From: Alkalicoccus luteus
Lineage (GTDB): Bacteria; Bacillota; Bacilli; Bacillales; Salisediminibacteriaceae
DNA length: 64,000 nt
Reading direction: 5' to 3'
Assembly (NCBI RefSeq): GCF_012034335.1
Contig: NZ_JAATHJ010000007.1
Span: forward strand, 84,818 to 148,817
The position numbers and the translations under genes were made by a program. The notes below the pieces were generated by a model. It made no database searches. It saw nothing but the letters and a program-made list of their open reading frames with translations, and was not told the origin of the DNA. Of the stretch, positions 25,856-35,474 are shown one piece after another (the stretch's first letter is position 1; every line of letters begins with the position of its first letter).

Positions 25856-27460
25856 ATGCTTCAAGCTCAAGATATCAGTCTCCGATTTGGAGATAAAAAA
25901 TTATTCGAAGATGTCAACATTAAGTTCACAGCAGGAAACTGCTACGGTCTGATCGGTGCTAACGGTGCTGGAAAATCCACGTTTCTAAAAGTGCTGTCCG
26001 GTGAGATCGATTCCCAGTCCGGTCACGTTTCCATGCCTAAAGATGCCCGGTTGGCTGTATTAAAGCAGGACCACTATGCATACGAAGACGATCAGGTTCT
26101 GGAAGTCGTTATGATGGGCTATGAACAGCTCTACAGCGTACGCAAAGAGAAAGACGAAATCTACATGAAGCCTGATTTCTCGGATGAAGACGGCATGCGC
26201 GCTGCCGAACTTGAAGGCGAGTTTGCTGAAATGAACGGATATGAGGCGGAATCCGATGCCGCCGTTCTGCTTCAGGGCCTCGGCATATCTGAAGAAAAGC
26301 ATTATGTCACGATGAACTCCCTGAGCGAGGGTGACAAAGTAAAAGTTCTGCTGGCACAGGCTTTGTTCGGCAGTCCGGAGGTTCTCCTTCTTGACGAGCC
26401 AACAAACGGTCTCGACGTAGAAGCAGTCCAGTGGCTGGAAGAATTTCTGATTAACTTTGAAAACACGGTTATTGTTGTTTCACACGACCGGTATTTCTTA
26501 AATAACGTCTGCACGCATATTGCCGATCTGGATTTCAGTAAAATTCAAATCTATGTAGGCAACTACGATTTCTGGTATGAATCCAGCCAGCTCGCATTGA
26601 AAATGGCTCAGGAACGCAACAAAAAGAAAGAAGAAAAAATTAACGATTTGAAAAACTTTGTGGCACGCTTCAGTGCAAATGCCTCAAAATCCAAGCAGGC
26701 GACTTCACGTAAAAAACTGCTTGATAAAATTGAATTGGAAGACATCCGGCCGTCTTCCCGTAAGTATCCTTATATTGCATTTAAACCGGAGCGTGAAATC
26801 GGAAACGATCTATTGACTGTTGAAAACCTCTCCAAGACAATCGACGGTGTAACGTACCTGAAAAATGTTTCATTCACACTTAATCCTGGAGATAAGGTTG
26901 CGCTTGCCGGACCTAATGAACAGGCTAAAACCGTGTTAATGCAAATCATAACCGGTGAAATAGAACCGGATGAAGGCTCGTATAAATGGGGCATTACGAC
27001 AAGCCAGTCTTATTTTCCAAAAGACAACAGCAGCTACTTCACAGGAAAAGAATCCGATTTGATCGACTGGCTCCGCCAATACTCGCCTGAAGATCAGTCT
27101 GAGCAGTTCGTAAGGGGCTTTCTCGGGCGCATGCTGTTCTCTGGAGAAGAAGCGAAGAAAAGCCCGGCTGTTCTTTCCGGTGGCGAAAAAGTCCGCTGTA
27201 TGCTTTCCAAAATGATGCTCTCCGGTGCAAACGTGCTGGTGCTTGATGAGCCGACAAACCATTTGGATTTAGAGTCCATTACAGCATTAAACAATGGTCT
27301 TGTTGAATTTAAAGGATCTATGATTTTTGCAAGCCACGACTTCCAATTTAACCAGTCCCTTGCTAACCGCATCATTGAATTGAAAGATGACGGTGTGTAT
27401 GACAAAGAAATCACCTATGAAGAATATGTGGAAGAACGACTTAAAGCTAAGACCGTCTAA
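25856..27460 (+). CDS. ABC-F family ATPase (YkpA/YbiT-like)
   Basis: Soluble twin-ATPase protein of 534 residues with no membrane domain; ABC-F proteins act on the ribosome. First cassette: Walker A GANGAGKST (near residue 36), signature SLSEGDKVK, Walker B LLLDEPTN. A basic interdomain linker (KKKEEKINDLKNFVARFSANASKSKQ) follows at about 255-285. Second cassette: Walker A GPNEQAKT (near 357), signature LSGGEKVR, Walker B VLDEPTNHLDL. The second Walker A departs from GxNGxGKS/T, which I believe is normal for this subgroup. A housekeeping translation factor is more likely than a drug-resistance factor. Confidence 0.88.
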   Translation: MLQAQDISLRFGDKKLFEDVNIKFTAGNCYGLIGANGAGKSTFLKVLSGEIDSQSGHVSMPKDARLAVLKQDHYAYEDDQVLEVVMMGYEQLYSVRKEKDEIYMKPDFSDEDGMRAAELEGEFAEMNGYEAESDAAVLLQGLGISEEKHYVTMNSLSEGDKVKVLLAQALFGSPEVLLLDEPTNGLDVEAVQWLEEFLINFENTVIVVSHDRYFLNNVCTHIADLDFSKIQIYVGNYDFWYESSQLALKMAQERNKKKEEKINDLKNFVARFSANASKSKQATSRKKLLDKIELEDIRPSSRKYPYIAFKPEREIGNDLLTVENLSKTIDGVTYLKNVSFTLNPGDKVALAGPNEQAKTVLMQIITGEIEPDEGSYKWGITTSQSYFPKDNSSYFTGKESDLIDWLRQYSPEDQSEQFVRGFLGRMLFSGEEAKKSPAVLSGGEKVRCMLSKMMLSGANVLVLDEPTNHLDLESITALNNGLVEFKGSMIFASHDFQFNQSLANRIIELKDDGVYDKEITYEEYVEERLKAKTV

Positions 27461-27467
27461 CCAGTTT

Positions 27468-27497
27468 AGCCGGCTCCAAAATTGGAGCCGGCTTTTG
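27468..27497 (+). terminator. Terminator of the ABC-F gene
   Basis: AGCCGGCTCC / GGAGCCGGCT perfect stem with a 6-base loop, then TTTT, 7 bases past the stop codon. Confidence 0.88.
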
Positions 27498-27565
27498 TAT
27501 GTTCTGCTGAATCATTTGTACCTGTCTGGCAGCTTTTTACGCTTCCCGTAGAGCCTAGTCTGCCG

Positions 27566-30500
27566 TTATGTGTCCAATACAAGCTTCGTTCCGGTTTCGC
27601 CCGGTACTGCCGGGATCACTCGCAGCCTTTTCTGAAGCCGTTCCTGCAGCTCCGGTACGTGGGAAATAACGCCTACCGAGCCCGCTTCAAGCTCAAGCTT
27701 TTCCAATGCCTCCATAACAGTTTCTAACAGGCCGCTGTCCAGTGTGCCAAATCCTTCATCAAGAAAAAAGAATTCTAGCGGGTAGCGCCCTTTCAGCTGA
27801 ATGGATTTCGAGAGCGCAAGTGCCAGTGCCAGGGAAGTCAGAAATGTTTCCCCTCCTGATAAACTGGAAACCGGCCGGCGAATCCCTCCGCTGCTGTCAT
27901 CTCTGATCAAAAAGCCGCCGCTCTGATCCACTTCAATTGCATATCTGCTCCGCGTCAGCTTTTTCAGAACATCCGTCGCTTCACGGCAGACATGATAGAG
28001 ATGTTCTTCTGCCAGGAATTCAACAAACTGCTTGCCCCTGAGCACCTGCTCCAGCTGCTGATGAAGTTCTGCTTCGTGCCGGAGACGCTTTTCTTCTTTC
28101 ACCACCTCTGCATAACGCTCAAATCGTTTTGCTCTGTCTTCATACAACTGATACGCTCTTCCTTCAGCATGTTCTGCATAACGCAGATCCGACCTTAACG
28201 CTGTTTTTCTTTCCTCTGCAAGCATCCAAGCATCTTTTGTAACCGGGGTGCCAATTTCTTTTTGGAGACTGCTTACCCGGTCTGCCATCAGCTTCATCTT
28301 TTCTTCGAACTGCTGCACAGCCTCGGCTTGTTCTTCTACTGCAGAAGGCTCTGCATAAGCAAGCAATACATCCTCAGGCGCCCTCTCCCCTGCATGATCC
28401 CTCCATGCTTGTTCAGCTCTTCTGATTCTTTCTTCTGAAGCTGTTTTACGCTCTAAAGCGCTGTGGTACGCAAGCCTTTTCTCTTCAGCTTCTTCAGCTG
28501 CTGAGGTGATTTCTTCGTCAAGCTTTTCCAGTTTGCTTCTGTACTTAATTAACGCCTGTTTTTCCTGCAGCAATTTATCCTGAAGTGGTTCATCGCCTGC
28601 CACAGCCTTTATCCGGTCTTTGCAGACAGCTATACGCTCATGAAGATCTCTTTCTTTGTCACGAAGCTGATGGATTTTCGTCGATGACGCTGTTTTCTTT
28701 TCGGAGATCTGCCATCTTTTTGTTTGCAGACTGGAGATAATATCATAGCTTTTTCGAATACGCTCAGCCGTATAATCCCGCTTCTCTTTTAATTCAGAAA
28801 GCGTCTGGTATTCCTCTGCGACAGTGTCCAGGCTGTATTCGCGGAAGTTTTGCCGCCACTTCTTCTGCTTCATTTGAAATTCATCGCGAGCTGACGAATA
28901 AGCTGCTTGAGCCTCTTTTACAGATTGATCTTCAGCTTGAAGACGCTGGATCAAATCGCGATATGCCTGGGAAACGTTCTGATGCTCCTTCATTTGCTGC
29001 TGCCAGACAGAAATTAATCTCTGCCAGGCCTGCATTTTTTCTTCAATGTGGGAAAGATCCGGTTCTTCTTCCTGGTATTTCGTTTCCGGGAGTAAGACGG
29101 GGGAACTCTCGATTCTTACTTCTATATCAGAGCGGATTTTCAAGAGCTTCTGCATCGGAAAATCTTCTGTTTGTCGTGAAGACGTTTTGTTTGAGGCTGC
29201 AAGAGACGAATGTCCGCATATAGGACATGGACTTCCTCGTTCCACGAGCTCCCGGTGAGTTGTGATCCATTGTTTTTCCTGACTGCTCACAAAGTGTGTA
29301 TGAATATGATGAACGATCTCAGAAACCTTATTGTAGGCGGCCATCAGCTGACTCCCGGTTAATTTCAGCTGGTTCTGAGCTGCGAGCTGGTTTGATTCCT
29401 GATCTGTTGCAGCTGCGGCTGTCAGAGAGCGCCTCTTTTCTGATTCCTCCAGCGTTTGTGCTTTTTCATTTGCTTTTTTTTCCAGCTGTCTGACTGACTC
29501 AGCCTCTTCACAGGCAGCTCTCAACTCAGCTAAAGGCTTAAGCTGTTCATCGTATACTTGTACGTCACGTTCGAGCTGTTCCTGAAGCTGTTTGGCCTGC
29601 CGAAACTTTACATCTGCAGCCTGAAGTTCCTTTTCCTCTTTCTGCTCGAGCTTAAGACCGGCTTCGAGCTCATCGTTTATCTCTCGGAGCTGTTTCTCGT
29701 GCTGTGATTTCTCGAGGTCTGTATTCTGCAGAGCTTCAAGTTTTAAAATGACTGTCTCTTTTTCTCTTTTCAGCTGCTCAAGCTCTTTTTTCTTTTGCTC
29801 TGCGTGCGTAATCAGCTCGATCCGTTTTCTTTCCGCTTCCTGTAAACCGATCTCAGCTTGTTTGTAAAATTCCTCGATGCTCTGTTGTGCTTGATTCGCT
29901 TCTGTCCACTCATCAGCAAAGGGCTTTAAACGTGATGCAAGCCGGGCACGCTCCAACCAGTCTTTCTTCTCCTGCATCTCATCTTCTTTTTGTTGCAGCA
30001 GATTCAGCTCATGTTTTGCTTCATCAAGTTTATGCTGTTTGTTCCATCGATCAGCCAGTTTTCCTGCGAGCTCATCTGCTTTCTTATGGAGCCTCGTCAG
30101 CAGATTTTTCTCATCTTCGGCTTCACGCAGAGCGCCGGCTGCTTCTTCTACTGCATGCTCATCGGCCGCCCCAAGTCCGTCCTTTTCACTTTCCAGCTGT
30201 TTTAATGATGCATCGATTTGTTTTCTGGAAGCAGAAACTTTACGATTCAATTCGTCTCCGTATCTTTCAAGCTGAAACAATCGCTGCAGCATTTTCCTGC
30301 GGTCTTGCCCCTTTAAAGATAAAAACTCTGCAAATTTCCCCTGAGGAAGCACGACAGCTCTAGTGAAATCCTCTGAGGAGAGACCAAGCAGCTCTCCAAC
30401 TGCCTCGTTCACGTCTTTCGCCTTTTCCGCTTCTACCAGAGAATTGCACATAAAACGGGCGGACGTCTGTCTGACAGCACCGTCCTTATCTTTTTTCAAA

Positions 30501-30772
30501 TTTCGTTCTACTGCGTAAGCATCGTTTCCGAGCATAAAATCAAATCGAACGTATATCTCTTTTTCATGCTGATTCATGATGCCATCAAACTTCTGCGCAC
30601 GCTCCACCTTTGCATATAATGCAAGGGTTAAGGCATCCAGTATACTGGATTTTCCGCTTCCGGTCGGGCCGAATATTCCAAATACTCCGCTGCCTGCGAG
30701 CGCCTCAAAATCAACGTACTGTTCAGCACGAAAGCTGTGTAAGCCTTTAATCGTCAGTTTGAGCGGCCTCAT
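27566..30772 (-). CDS. sbcC: Exonuclease subunit SbcC (Rad50-like)
   Basis: SMC/Rad50-type ATPase partner of SbcD; together they cut DNA hairpins and protein-blocked ends. Walker A FGPTGSGKSSILDAL is near residue 34, long coiled coils run to about residue 900, with the zinc hook CPICGH at about residue 490. The C-terminal half has the signature SSLSGGETFLTSLALALAL and Walker B FFFLDEGFGTLD. 1068 residues from ATG 30772, which has GGAGGTGG upstream and overlaps sbcD by 26 bases. Last gene of addB-addA-sbcD-sbcC. Confidence 0.95.
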   Translation of the reverse strand: MRPLKLTIKGLHSFRAEQYVDFEALAGSGVFGIFGPTGSGKSSILDALTLALYAKVERAQKFDGIMNQHEKEIYVRFDFMLGNDAYAVERNLKKDKDGAVRQTSARFMCNSLVEAEKAKDVNEAVGELLGLSSEDFTRAVVLPQGKFAEFLSLKGQDRRKMLQRLFQLERYGDELNRKVSASRKQIDASLKQLESEKDGLGAADEHAVEEAAGALREAEDEKNLLTRLHKKADELAGKLADRWNKQHKLDEAKHELNLLQQKEDEMQEKKDWLERARLASRLKPFADEWTEANQAQQSIEEFYKQAEIGLQEAERKRIELITHAEQKKKELEQLKREKETVILKLEALQNTDLEKSQHEKQLREINDELEAGLKLEQKEEKELQAADVKFRQAKQLQEQLERDVQVYDEQLKPLAELRAACEEAESVRQLEKKANEKAQTLEESEKRRSLTAAAATDQESNQLAAQNQLKLTGSQLMAAYNKVSEIVHHIHTHFVSSQEKQWITTHRELVERGSPCPICGHSSLAASNKTSSRQTEDFPMQKLLKIRSDIEVRIESSPVLLPETKYQEEEPDLSHIEEKMQAWQRLISVWQQQMKEHQNVSQAYRDLIQRLQAEDQSVKEAQAAYSSARDEFQMKQKKWRQNFREYSLDTVAEEYQTLSELKEKRDYTAERIRKSYDIISSLQTKRWQISEKKTASSTKIHQLRDKERDLHERIAVCKDRIKAVAGDEPLQDKLLQEKQALIKYRSKLEKLDEEITSAAEEAEEKRLAYHSALERKTASEERIRRAEQAWRDHAGERAPEDVLLAYAEPSAVEEQAEAVQQFEEKMKLMADRVSSLQKEIGTPVTKDAWMLAEERKTALRSDLRYAEHAEGRAYQLYEDRAKRFERYAEVVKEEKRLRHEAELHQQLEQVLRGKQFVEFLAEEHLYHVCREATDVLKKLTRSRYAIEVDQSGGFLIRDDSSGGIRRPVSSLSGGETFLTSLALALALSKSIQLKGRYPLEFFFLDEGFGTLDSGLLETVMEALEKLELEAGSVGVISHVPELQERLQKRLRVIPAVPGETGTKLVLDT

Positions 30773-31919
30773 GATCGTCCACCTCCACCATTTGCAAAAA
30801 CAGCTCTTTGAGTTCAGAAGACGGCTCCGCACCACCGAGTTGTTTTTTATAAAATTCTGTAAATAGATCCTCTATTGGACGTTCTCGCCGCCTGATGTCC
30901 ACGTCCCGTTCTCTGTCGGGGAAAATCGGAATGATGGATAAGAGGCCATCATACGCTTTCTTCATATGATGAACGGTTTCAGCTGACAGCGGCTGATCCG
31001 TATGTACTTCAATTTCCAGCCAGGCACCAGCGTCTCGCTTTTCATCCATCCATTGAAGCACCTGCTGCGCGCCAGCTTCCGCCCTCCATCTGACGAGCGG
31101 CCTGCCGCAGGAGAGCGGTACCGTTTTGACCTGTGGAGATGCCTCATCTCCGAGCGTCACAATTGACACAGATTTGATATCGGCTCTTTCTGAAAAGCTA
31201 AAGCCCATTGGAGAACCGGAATAATAGGAGGGGGCCGGCGCCGTCTTGACCGCCTGGCTCCGGTGCAAATGTCCCAATGCGTGATAATCCACAGCTGGGA
31301 GGCTCGTGCCTTTAACCGTGTAAGCTCCGCCCAGTTGAATCGGACGTTCGGAATCCGTCTCCGCTCCTCCTGCTGCGAATAAATGAGAAACTCCGATAAT
31401 CGGAGCCCGGGGATCAAGCTGACGCAGCTGAGCTTGGTACAGTTCGCTTACAGCCTTATCGTATTGCTCCCGCAAATCAAATTCGTTCAGCTCTTCAGAT
31501 AGTCTGCGCTTCAACCTCGCTTCTGACGGGTAAGGCATCATTACCGCCTGCAGCACTCCTTTATCTGTCTGAACAGTCACAGGTTCTTTGCCAGGAAAAG
31601 CACGTGTGTGAACGTTCAGTCGTTTCATCACCGAGCTCGTCGCCTCCAGCCGGTCCGGACTGTCGTGATTTCCTGCTGCTACGATGATCGGCCGGCGCCC
31701 TCCCTCGCTCAGTATCTCCATTCCATCATAATAAAGCATTTCGCCTTTCGCAGGAGGATTAACGGAATCGAATACATCACCGGCCATAACTACCGCATCA
31801 ATCGCTTCGTCTCGGCAAATCTGCTGGATTTCTTCCATCATCGCTTCGTGCTCGTTGATTCGGTCCCGCCCCTCAATGGAACGGCCGATATGCCAATCTG
31901 CTGTATGCAGGATACGCAT
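30747..31919 (-). CDS. sbcD: Exonuclease subunit SbcD (Mre11-like)
   Basis: Metallophosphoesterase nuclease. The metal-binding motifs are in order: HTADWHIG (residues 5-12), AGDVFDS (near 47), GNHDSPDRL (near 84) and ALGHLHRSQ (near 216). 390 residues. It starts directly after the addA stop codon with no gap and overlaps sbcC, which fits obligate co-translation of the complex. Confidence 0.95.
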   Translation of the reverse strand: MRILHTADWHIGRSIEGRDRINEHEAMMEEIQQICRDEAIDAVVMAGDVFDSVNPPAKGEMLYYDGMEILSEGGRRPIIVAAGNHDSPDRLEATSSVMKRLNVHTRAFPGKEPVTVQTDKGVLQAVMMPYPSEARLKRRLSEELNEFDLREQYDKAVSELYQAQLRQLDPRAPIIGVSHLFAAGGAETDSERPIQLGGAYTVKGTSLPAVDYHALGHLHRSQAVKTAPAPSYYSGSPMGFSFSERADIKSVSIVTLGDEASPQVKTVPLSCGRPLVRWRAEAGAQQVLQWMDEKRDAGAWLEIEVHTDQPLSAETVHHMKKAYDGLLSIIPIFPDRERDVDIRRRERPIEDLFTEFYKKQLGGAEPSSELKELFLQMVEVDDHEAAQTDD

Positions 31920-34900
31920 TTATTTGTCCTCCAGACGTATACGTTCTCCGGTACGCATCGCAATAATTACGGCTTCCGTGCGATTGAGTCCCCACGCTTC
32001 TTCCAGTGCTTGTTGGTACATCTTTAATTGAAAACGGTACCGCTCCCTTAAGCTTTCAGCATCATGCGCACGATCGGTTTTATAATCGAGGATAACCCAC
32101 TCGCCATTTTCGTTTTGATACACACAATCTATAATCCCCTGGATAAACAAATTTTCCTCAGGTCCGGTCCAATCCGGATAAAAGGTGGATGCCGGGATGC
32201 TAATATTAAACGGGAGCTCGCGATAAACGTGTTTAGCCTTTTTTAATGACAAGCCAGTATCACTATTGAAAAAACGTTCGATCCACTCAGGCGGCACTGC
32301 ATCAGCCTCTGCTTTGGTCAGTTTCTCCTCCTGCACGAGCCTTTCTATTTCCCGCTTAATACTGTCTTTGTCAAAATCAGCGTAGTGAATAAACTGCATG
32401 ACGGTGTGCACCGCCGTACCGGTATCCGCACCGGACCGTTTTTCAGCTGAAGCAAACGACGGCTTTTCAACAAGCTCCTGGACGTCACCCGTTATACGAC
32501 GCGCGTACGGATCCGGCTCCTGCATCCGCTTCAGCTCCGTAACGGAATGCTTTACCGGAGTGCGAACAGCTGCAGTATGACTGTACTGCCACTCTAATAG
32601 ATCCTGTATTGCTTTTTCCGGCTCTGCAAACGGCTCCAGTTTTCGTACGTACTGAAGAAGCTTCTTTCGTTCCTCGTCTCCATTCTCCGTCTCTGGTGCT
32701 GGCAGGGTCTGAACACTTTCTACAGAAATGATCCAGCGAGTACCGGACTCTGCTTCATGAAGCGGCGCTTCCGGTGCAAACTGCGTTAAATTATCGCGAT
32801 ACGTCATCAAAACAGGGACGAGCCAATCCGCTGGTGAGCCGCTTCTAAGCAAGGAAGCCTCTGAGACTCTGCTCCCTTCCACGCTCATCTTCCAGGCATC
32901 TACTGCTTTTTCTGTATCGTTCACGCTCAACGTGCAGATAAGCTTTTGTTCTGCTCTTGTCATGGAGACATAGAGAACACGCATTTCTTCTGCCAGCTGC
33001 TCCCGCCTTAGCTTTTCACGCATAACGTAGTAAAAAAGAGTTGGATACGATGTCCGTCTTTCCGGGTCGATCAGTCTTACAGCCAGTCCCATTTCTTTAT
33101 GTTTTAAATAAGCCTGATTTAAATCCTGAAAATTGAATCCTTTATTTAAACCAGCCAGAATAACAACTGGAAATTCAAGTCCTTTGCTTTTATGCACGGT
33201 CATTAAGCGGACAACATCCTCTGATTCACCAGCTGCCCCCGCCTTGCCTAAATCTTCTCCTCTTTCTTTCATCCGTTCGATAAAGCGCAGAAAACGGAAC
33301 AGCCCTCGGAAGGAAGTCGCTTCATACTGAACGGCTCTGTCATAAAGAGCTGTCAGATTAGCCCGGCGCTGTCTGCCTCCGGGAAGCCCCCCGCAGTATT
33401 CTAAATAGCCCGTATCATTGTAGAGCTGCCAAATAAACGAGGCAAGGCTTTTTTCTACAGCATCGCTGCGCCAGTTTTTCAGTTCAGTTATAAAGCTGGC
33501 TGCCCGGCTGTCCGTATATCTACCTGCGTATATTTTCAAGGCCGTAAAGAAAGAGCCTTCCGGATAACAGCCGCGGATAAGAGCCAGCTCCTCTTCGTCC
33601 AGACCGCCGATCGGAGAACGTAAAACTGATGCCAGCGGTATATCCTGGTAAGGATTATCAATAATTTGCAGCAAACTCAGCATAACCCGAATTTCCACTG
33701 CATCAAAATAGCCGGTAGACAGATCTGCATAGAGCGGAACGTTATAAAGACTAAATTCTTCGACGTAGGTTTCAGCCCAGGGCATCGATCGCATCAGCAC
33801 AGCTATATCGCTGTACCGGATCGGGCGCTGAACGCCTAATTCTTTATCTGCAATCATGAAGCCGCTGTCGATCATACGGCGTATTTTCACCGCTGCAGCC
33901 CTCGCTTCTAATCTCGCAGCTTCCGCGTCCTCTTCATCCCCATCGCCTTCTCGGCTGCACATCACGAGCTCAGGCTCCATCTGATCCAGATTCAGCTGAT
34001 CCGCTGACCCTTGCCTTAAAAAAGACCGTTCGTCATAATCAAGCTCTCCGAGACGCTCACTCATTAATTTTCGAAACAAATCATTCACCGCTCCCAGGAT
34101 TTCATGCCTGCTGCGGAAGTTTGCTGCAAGGTCAATCCGAGTTCCGGCACCTTCCTTTTCGTACCGGTGGAACTTACTCAAGAAAAGACCAGGTTCTGCA
34201 AGACGGAAACGATAGATGGACTGTTTGACATCACCGACCATAAACATCGAGTCCGCACTGGCAATTCGCAGCAGCAGTTCCTCCTGAACGAAATTCGTGT
34301 CCTGATACTCGTCAACCAGAACTTCCTTAAATCGTCTTTGATAAGAGCGGACCGCATCGGTTTCTTCACCGAACAGCTTCAGGCAGTAGTGCTCCAAATC
34401 ATGAAAATCAAGAACATTGACTGAGCGCTTTCTCGCTTCATAGCGCTCTGCAAAGCTTTCTGTATACTCAGCCAGCAGCTCAAGCAGCGGCCCTGCAGCC
34501 GCCATGTCATCGAGTACGAATTCTGTTTCCTCTTTTAAAAACTGTTCATAAATCTTCTTCCATTCATCTTTTACCGTGTCACGGCCGGATTTCACAACGT
34601 TTTGTTTGTCAGCATCTAGAAGCTCTTTATCTGCTTTTTTTACCGCCGGCAGCCGCTTAAACGAAGGGCTTGCAAGAAGTCTCATGCTCTCCCGGTCCGC
34701 TGCTGCAAGAATCCGGTCAATCGCCGCAGCCTCTTCCTCCAATACCGGCAGATACGCTCGCGGACCGTCTTCATCCCGGCAAAGGACCATCATACGTTCA
34801 TACAATCCGTGCAGCGACTGGAAGCGGTCTTTTACAAACTGCCGGGCGTCATCAAGCCATTCAGGATTGCCAGAGTCAGACCGATAGACGTCGACCATAT

Positions 34901-35474
34901 TCGTAAGCCACTGCTCCGGATACGGATTAGCACGGGAGAAATGATACAAATCCAAGATCAGCCGCTTTAACGCTTCATCGTCTTTGTCACCGGTGAAATA
35001 GTCTACGAGCCTGTAGAATCGGTCATCGTCCCGGTATGCATCTTCAAACAGTTCCTCCATCACCTCATCTTCTGTCAGCTGCGCTTCCGTTTGATCTAAA
35101 AGCCGAAACCGCGGATCGACGCCAGCCTCATAGTAGTAAGTCTGCAAAACGCTTTTACAAAAGGCATGCAGCGTAGAAATACTGGCTCTCGGAAGCAGGT
35201 TCAGCTGCCTTCGCAAAAGAGGTGAATTCGGCCGTTTTTTTAACTCATTTTCCAGTCCTTTGCTGATCCGCTGGCGCATTTCTGCAGCTGCGGCATTCGT
35301 AAAAGTCACGACGAGAATATCAGTGATTTCAAGCTCTCCGTTTACGAGCTGCTGAATAATCCGCTCAACGAGAACGGCTGTCTTTCCGCTGCCTGCAGCT
35401 GCTGCTACGAGAATAGGTCCTTCCCGTTGGTCGATCGCCTGCTGCTGAGAAGCAGTCCATTTTTTAGCTGTCAT
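31920..35474 (-). CDS. addA: ATP-dependent helicase/nuclease subunit A
   Basis: Helicase and nuclease subunit of AddAB, which processes double-strand breaks for RecA-dependent repair, the Gram-positive counterpart of RecBCD. UvrD-type Walker A VAAAAGSGKTAVLVERII near residue 23, LVDEYQDTN (motif II), VGDVKQSIYRFR, and RLMTVHKSKGLEFPVV (motif V region). The C-terminal nuclease motif is WVILDYKTDRA near residue 1140. 1184 residues. It overlaps addB by 11 bases. Confidence 0.96.
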   Translation of the reverse strand: MTAKKWTASQQQAIDQREGPILVAAAAGSGKTAVLVERIIQQLVNGELEITDILVVTFTNAAAAEMRQRISKGLENELKKRPNSPLLRRQLNLLPRASISTLHAFCKSVLQTYYYEAGVDPRFRLLDQTEAQLTEDEVMEELFEDAYRDDDRFYRLVDYFTGDKDDEALKRLILDLYHFSRANPYPEQWLTNMVDVYRSDSGNPEWLDDARQFVKDRFQSLHGLYERMMVLCRDEDGPRAYLPVLEEEAAAIDRILAAADRESMRLLASPSFKRLPAVKKADKELLDADKQNVVKSGRDTVKDEWKKIYEQFLKEETEFVLDDMAAAGPLLELLAEYTESFAERYEARKRSVNVLDFHDLEHYCLKLFGEETDAVRSYQRRFKEVLVDEYQDTNFVQEELLLRIASADSMFMVGDVKQSIYRFRLAEPGLFLSKFHRYEKEGAGTRIDLAANFRSRHEILGAVNDLFRKLMSERLGELDYDERSFLRQGSADQLNLDQMEPELVMCSREGDGDEEDAEAARLEARAAAVKIRRMIDSGFMIADKELGVQRPIRYSDIAVLMRSMPWAETYVEEFSLYNVPLYADLSTGYFDAVEIRVMLSLLQIIDNPYQDIPLASVLRSPIGGLDEEELALIRGCYPEGSFFTALKIYAGRYTDSRAASFITELKNWRSDAVEKSLASFIWQLYNDTGYLEYCGGLPGGRQRRANLTALYDRAVQYEATSFRGLFRFLRFIERMKERGEDLGKAGAAGESEDVVRLMTVHKSKGLEFPVVILAGLNKGFNFQDLNQAYLKHKEMGLAVRLIDPERRTSYPTLFYYVMREKLRREQLAEEMRVLYVSMTRAEQKLICTLSVNDTEKAVDAWKMSVEGSRVSEASLLRSGSPADWLVPVLMTYRDNLTQFAPEAPLHEAESGTRWIISVESVQTLPAPETENGDEERKKLLQYVRKLEPFAEPEKAIQDLLEWQYSHTAAVRTPVKHSVTELKRMQEPDPYARRITGDVQELVEKPSFASAEKRSGADTGTAVHTVMQFIHYADFDKDSIKREIERLVQEEKLTKAEADAVPPEWIERFFNSDTGLSLKKAKHVYRELPFNISIPASTFYPDWTGPEENLFIQGIIDCVYQNENGEWVILDYKTDRAHDAESLRERYRFQLKMYQQALEEAWGLNRTEAVIIAMRTGERIRLEDK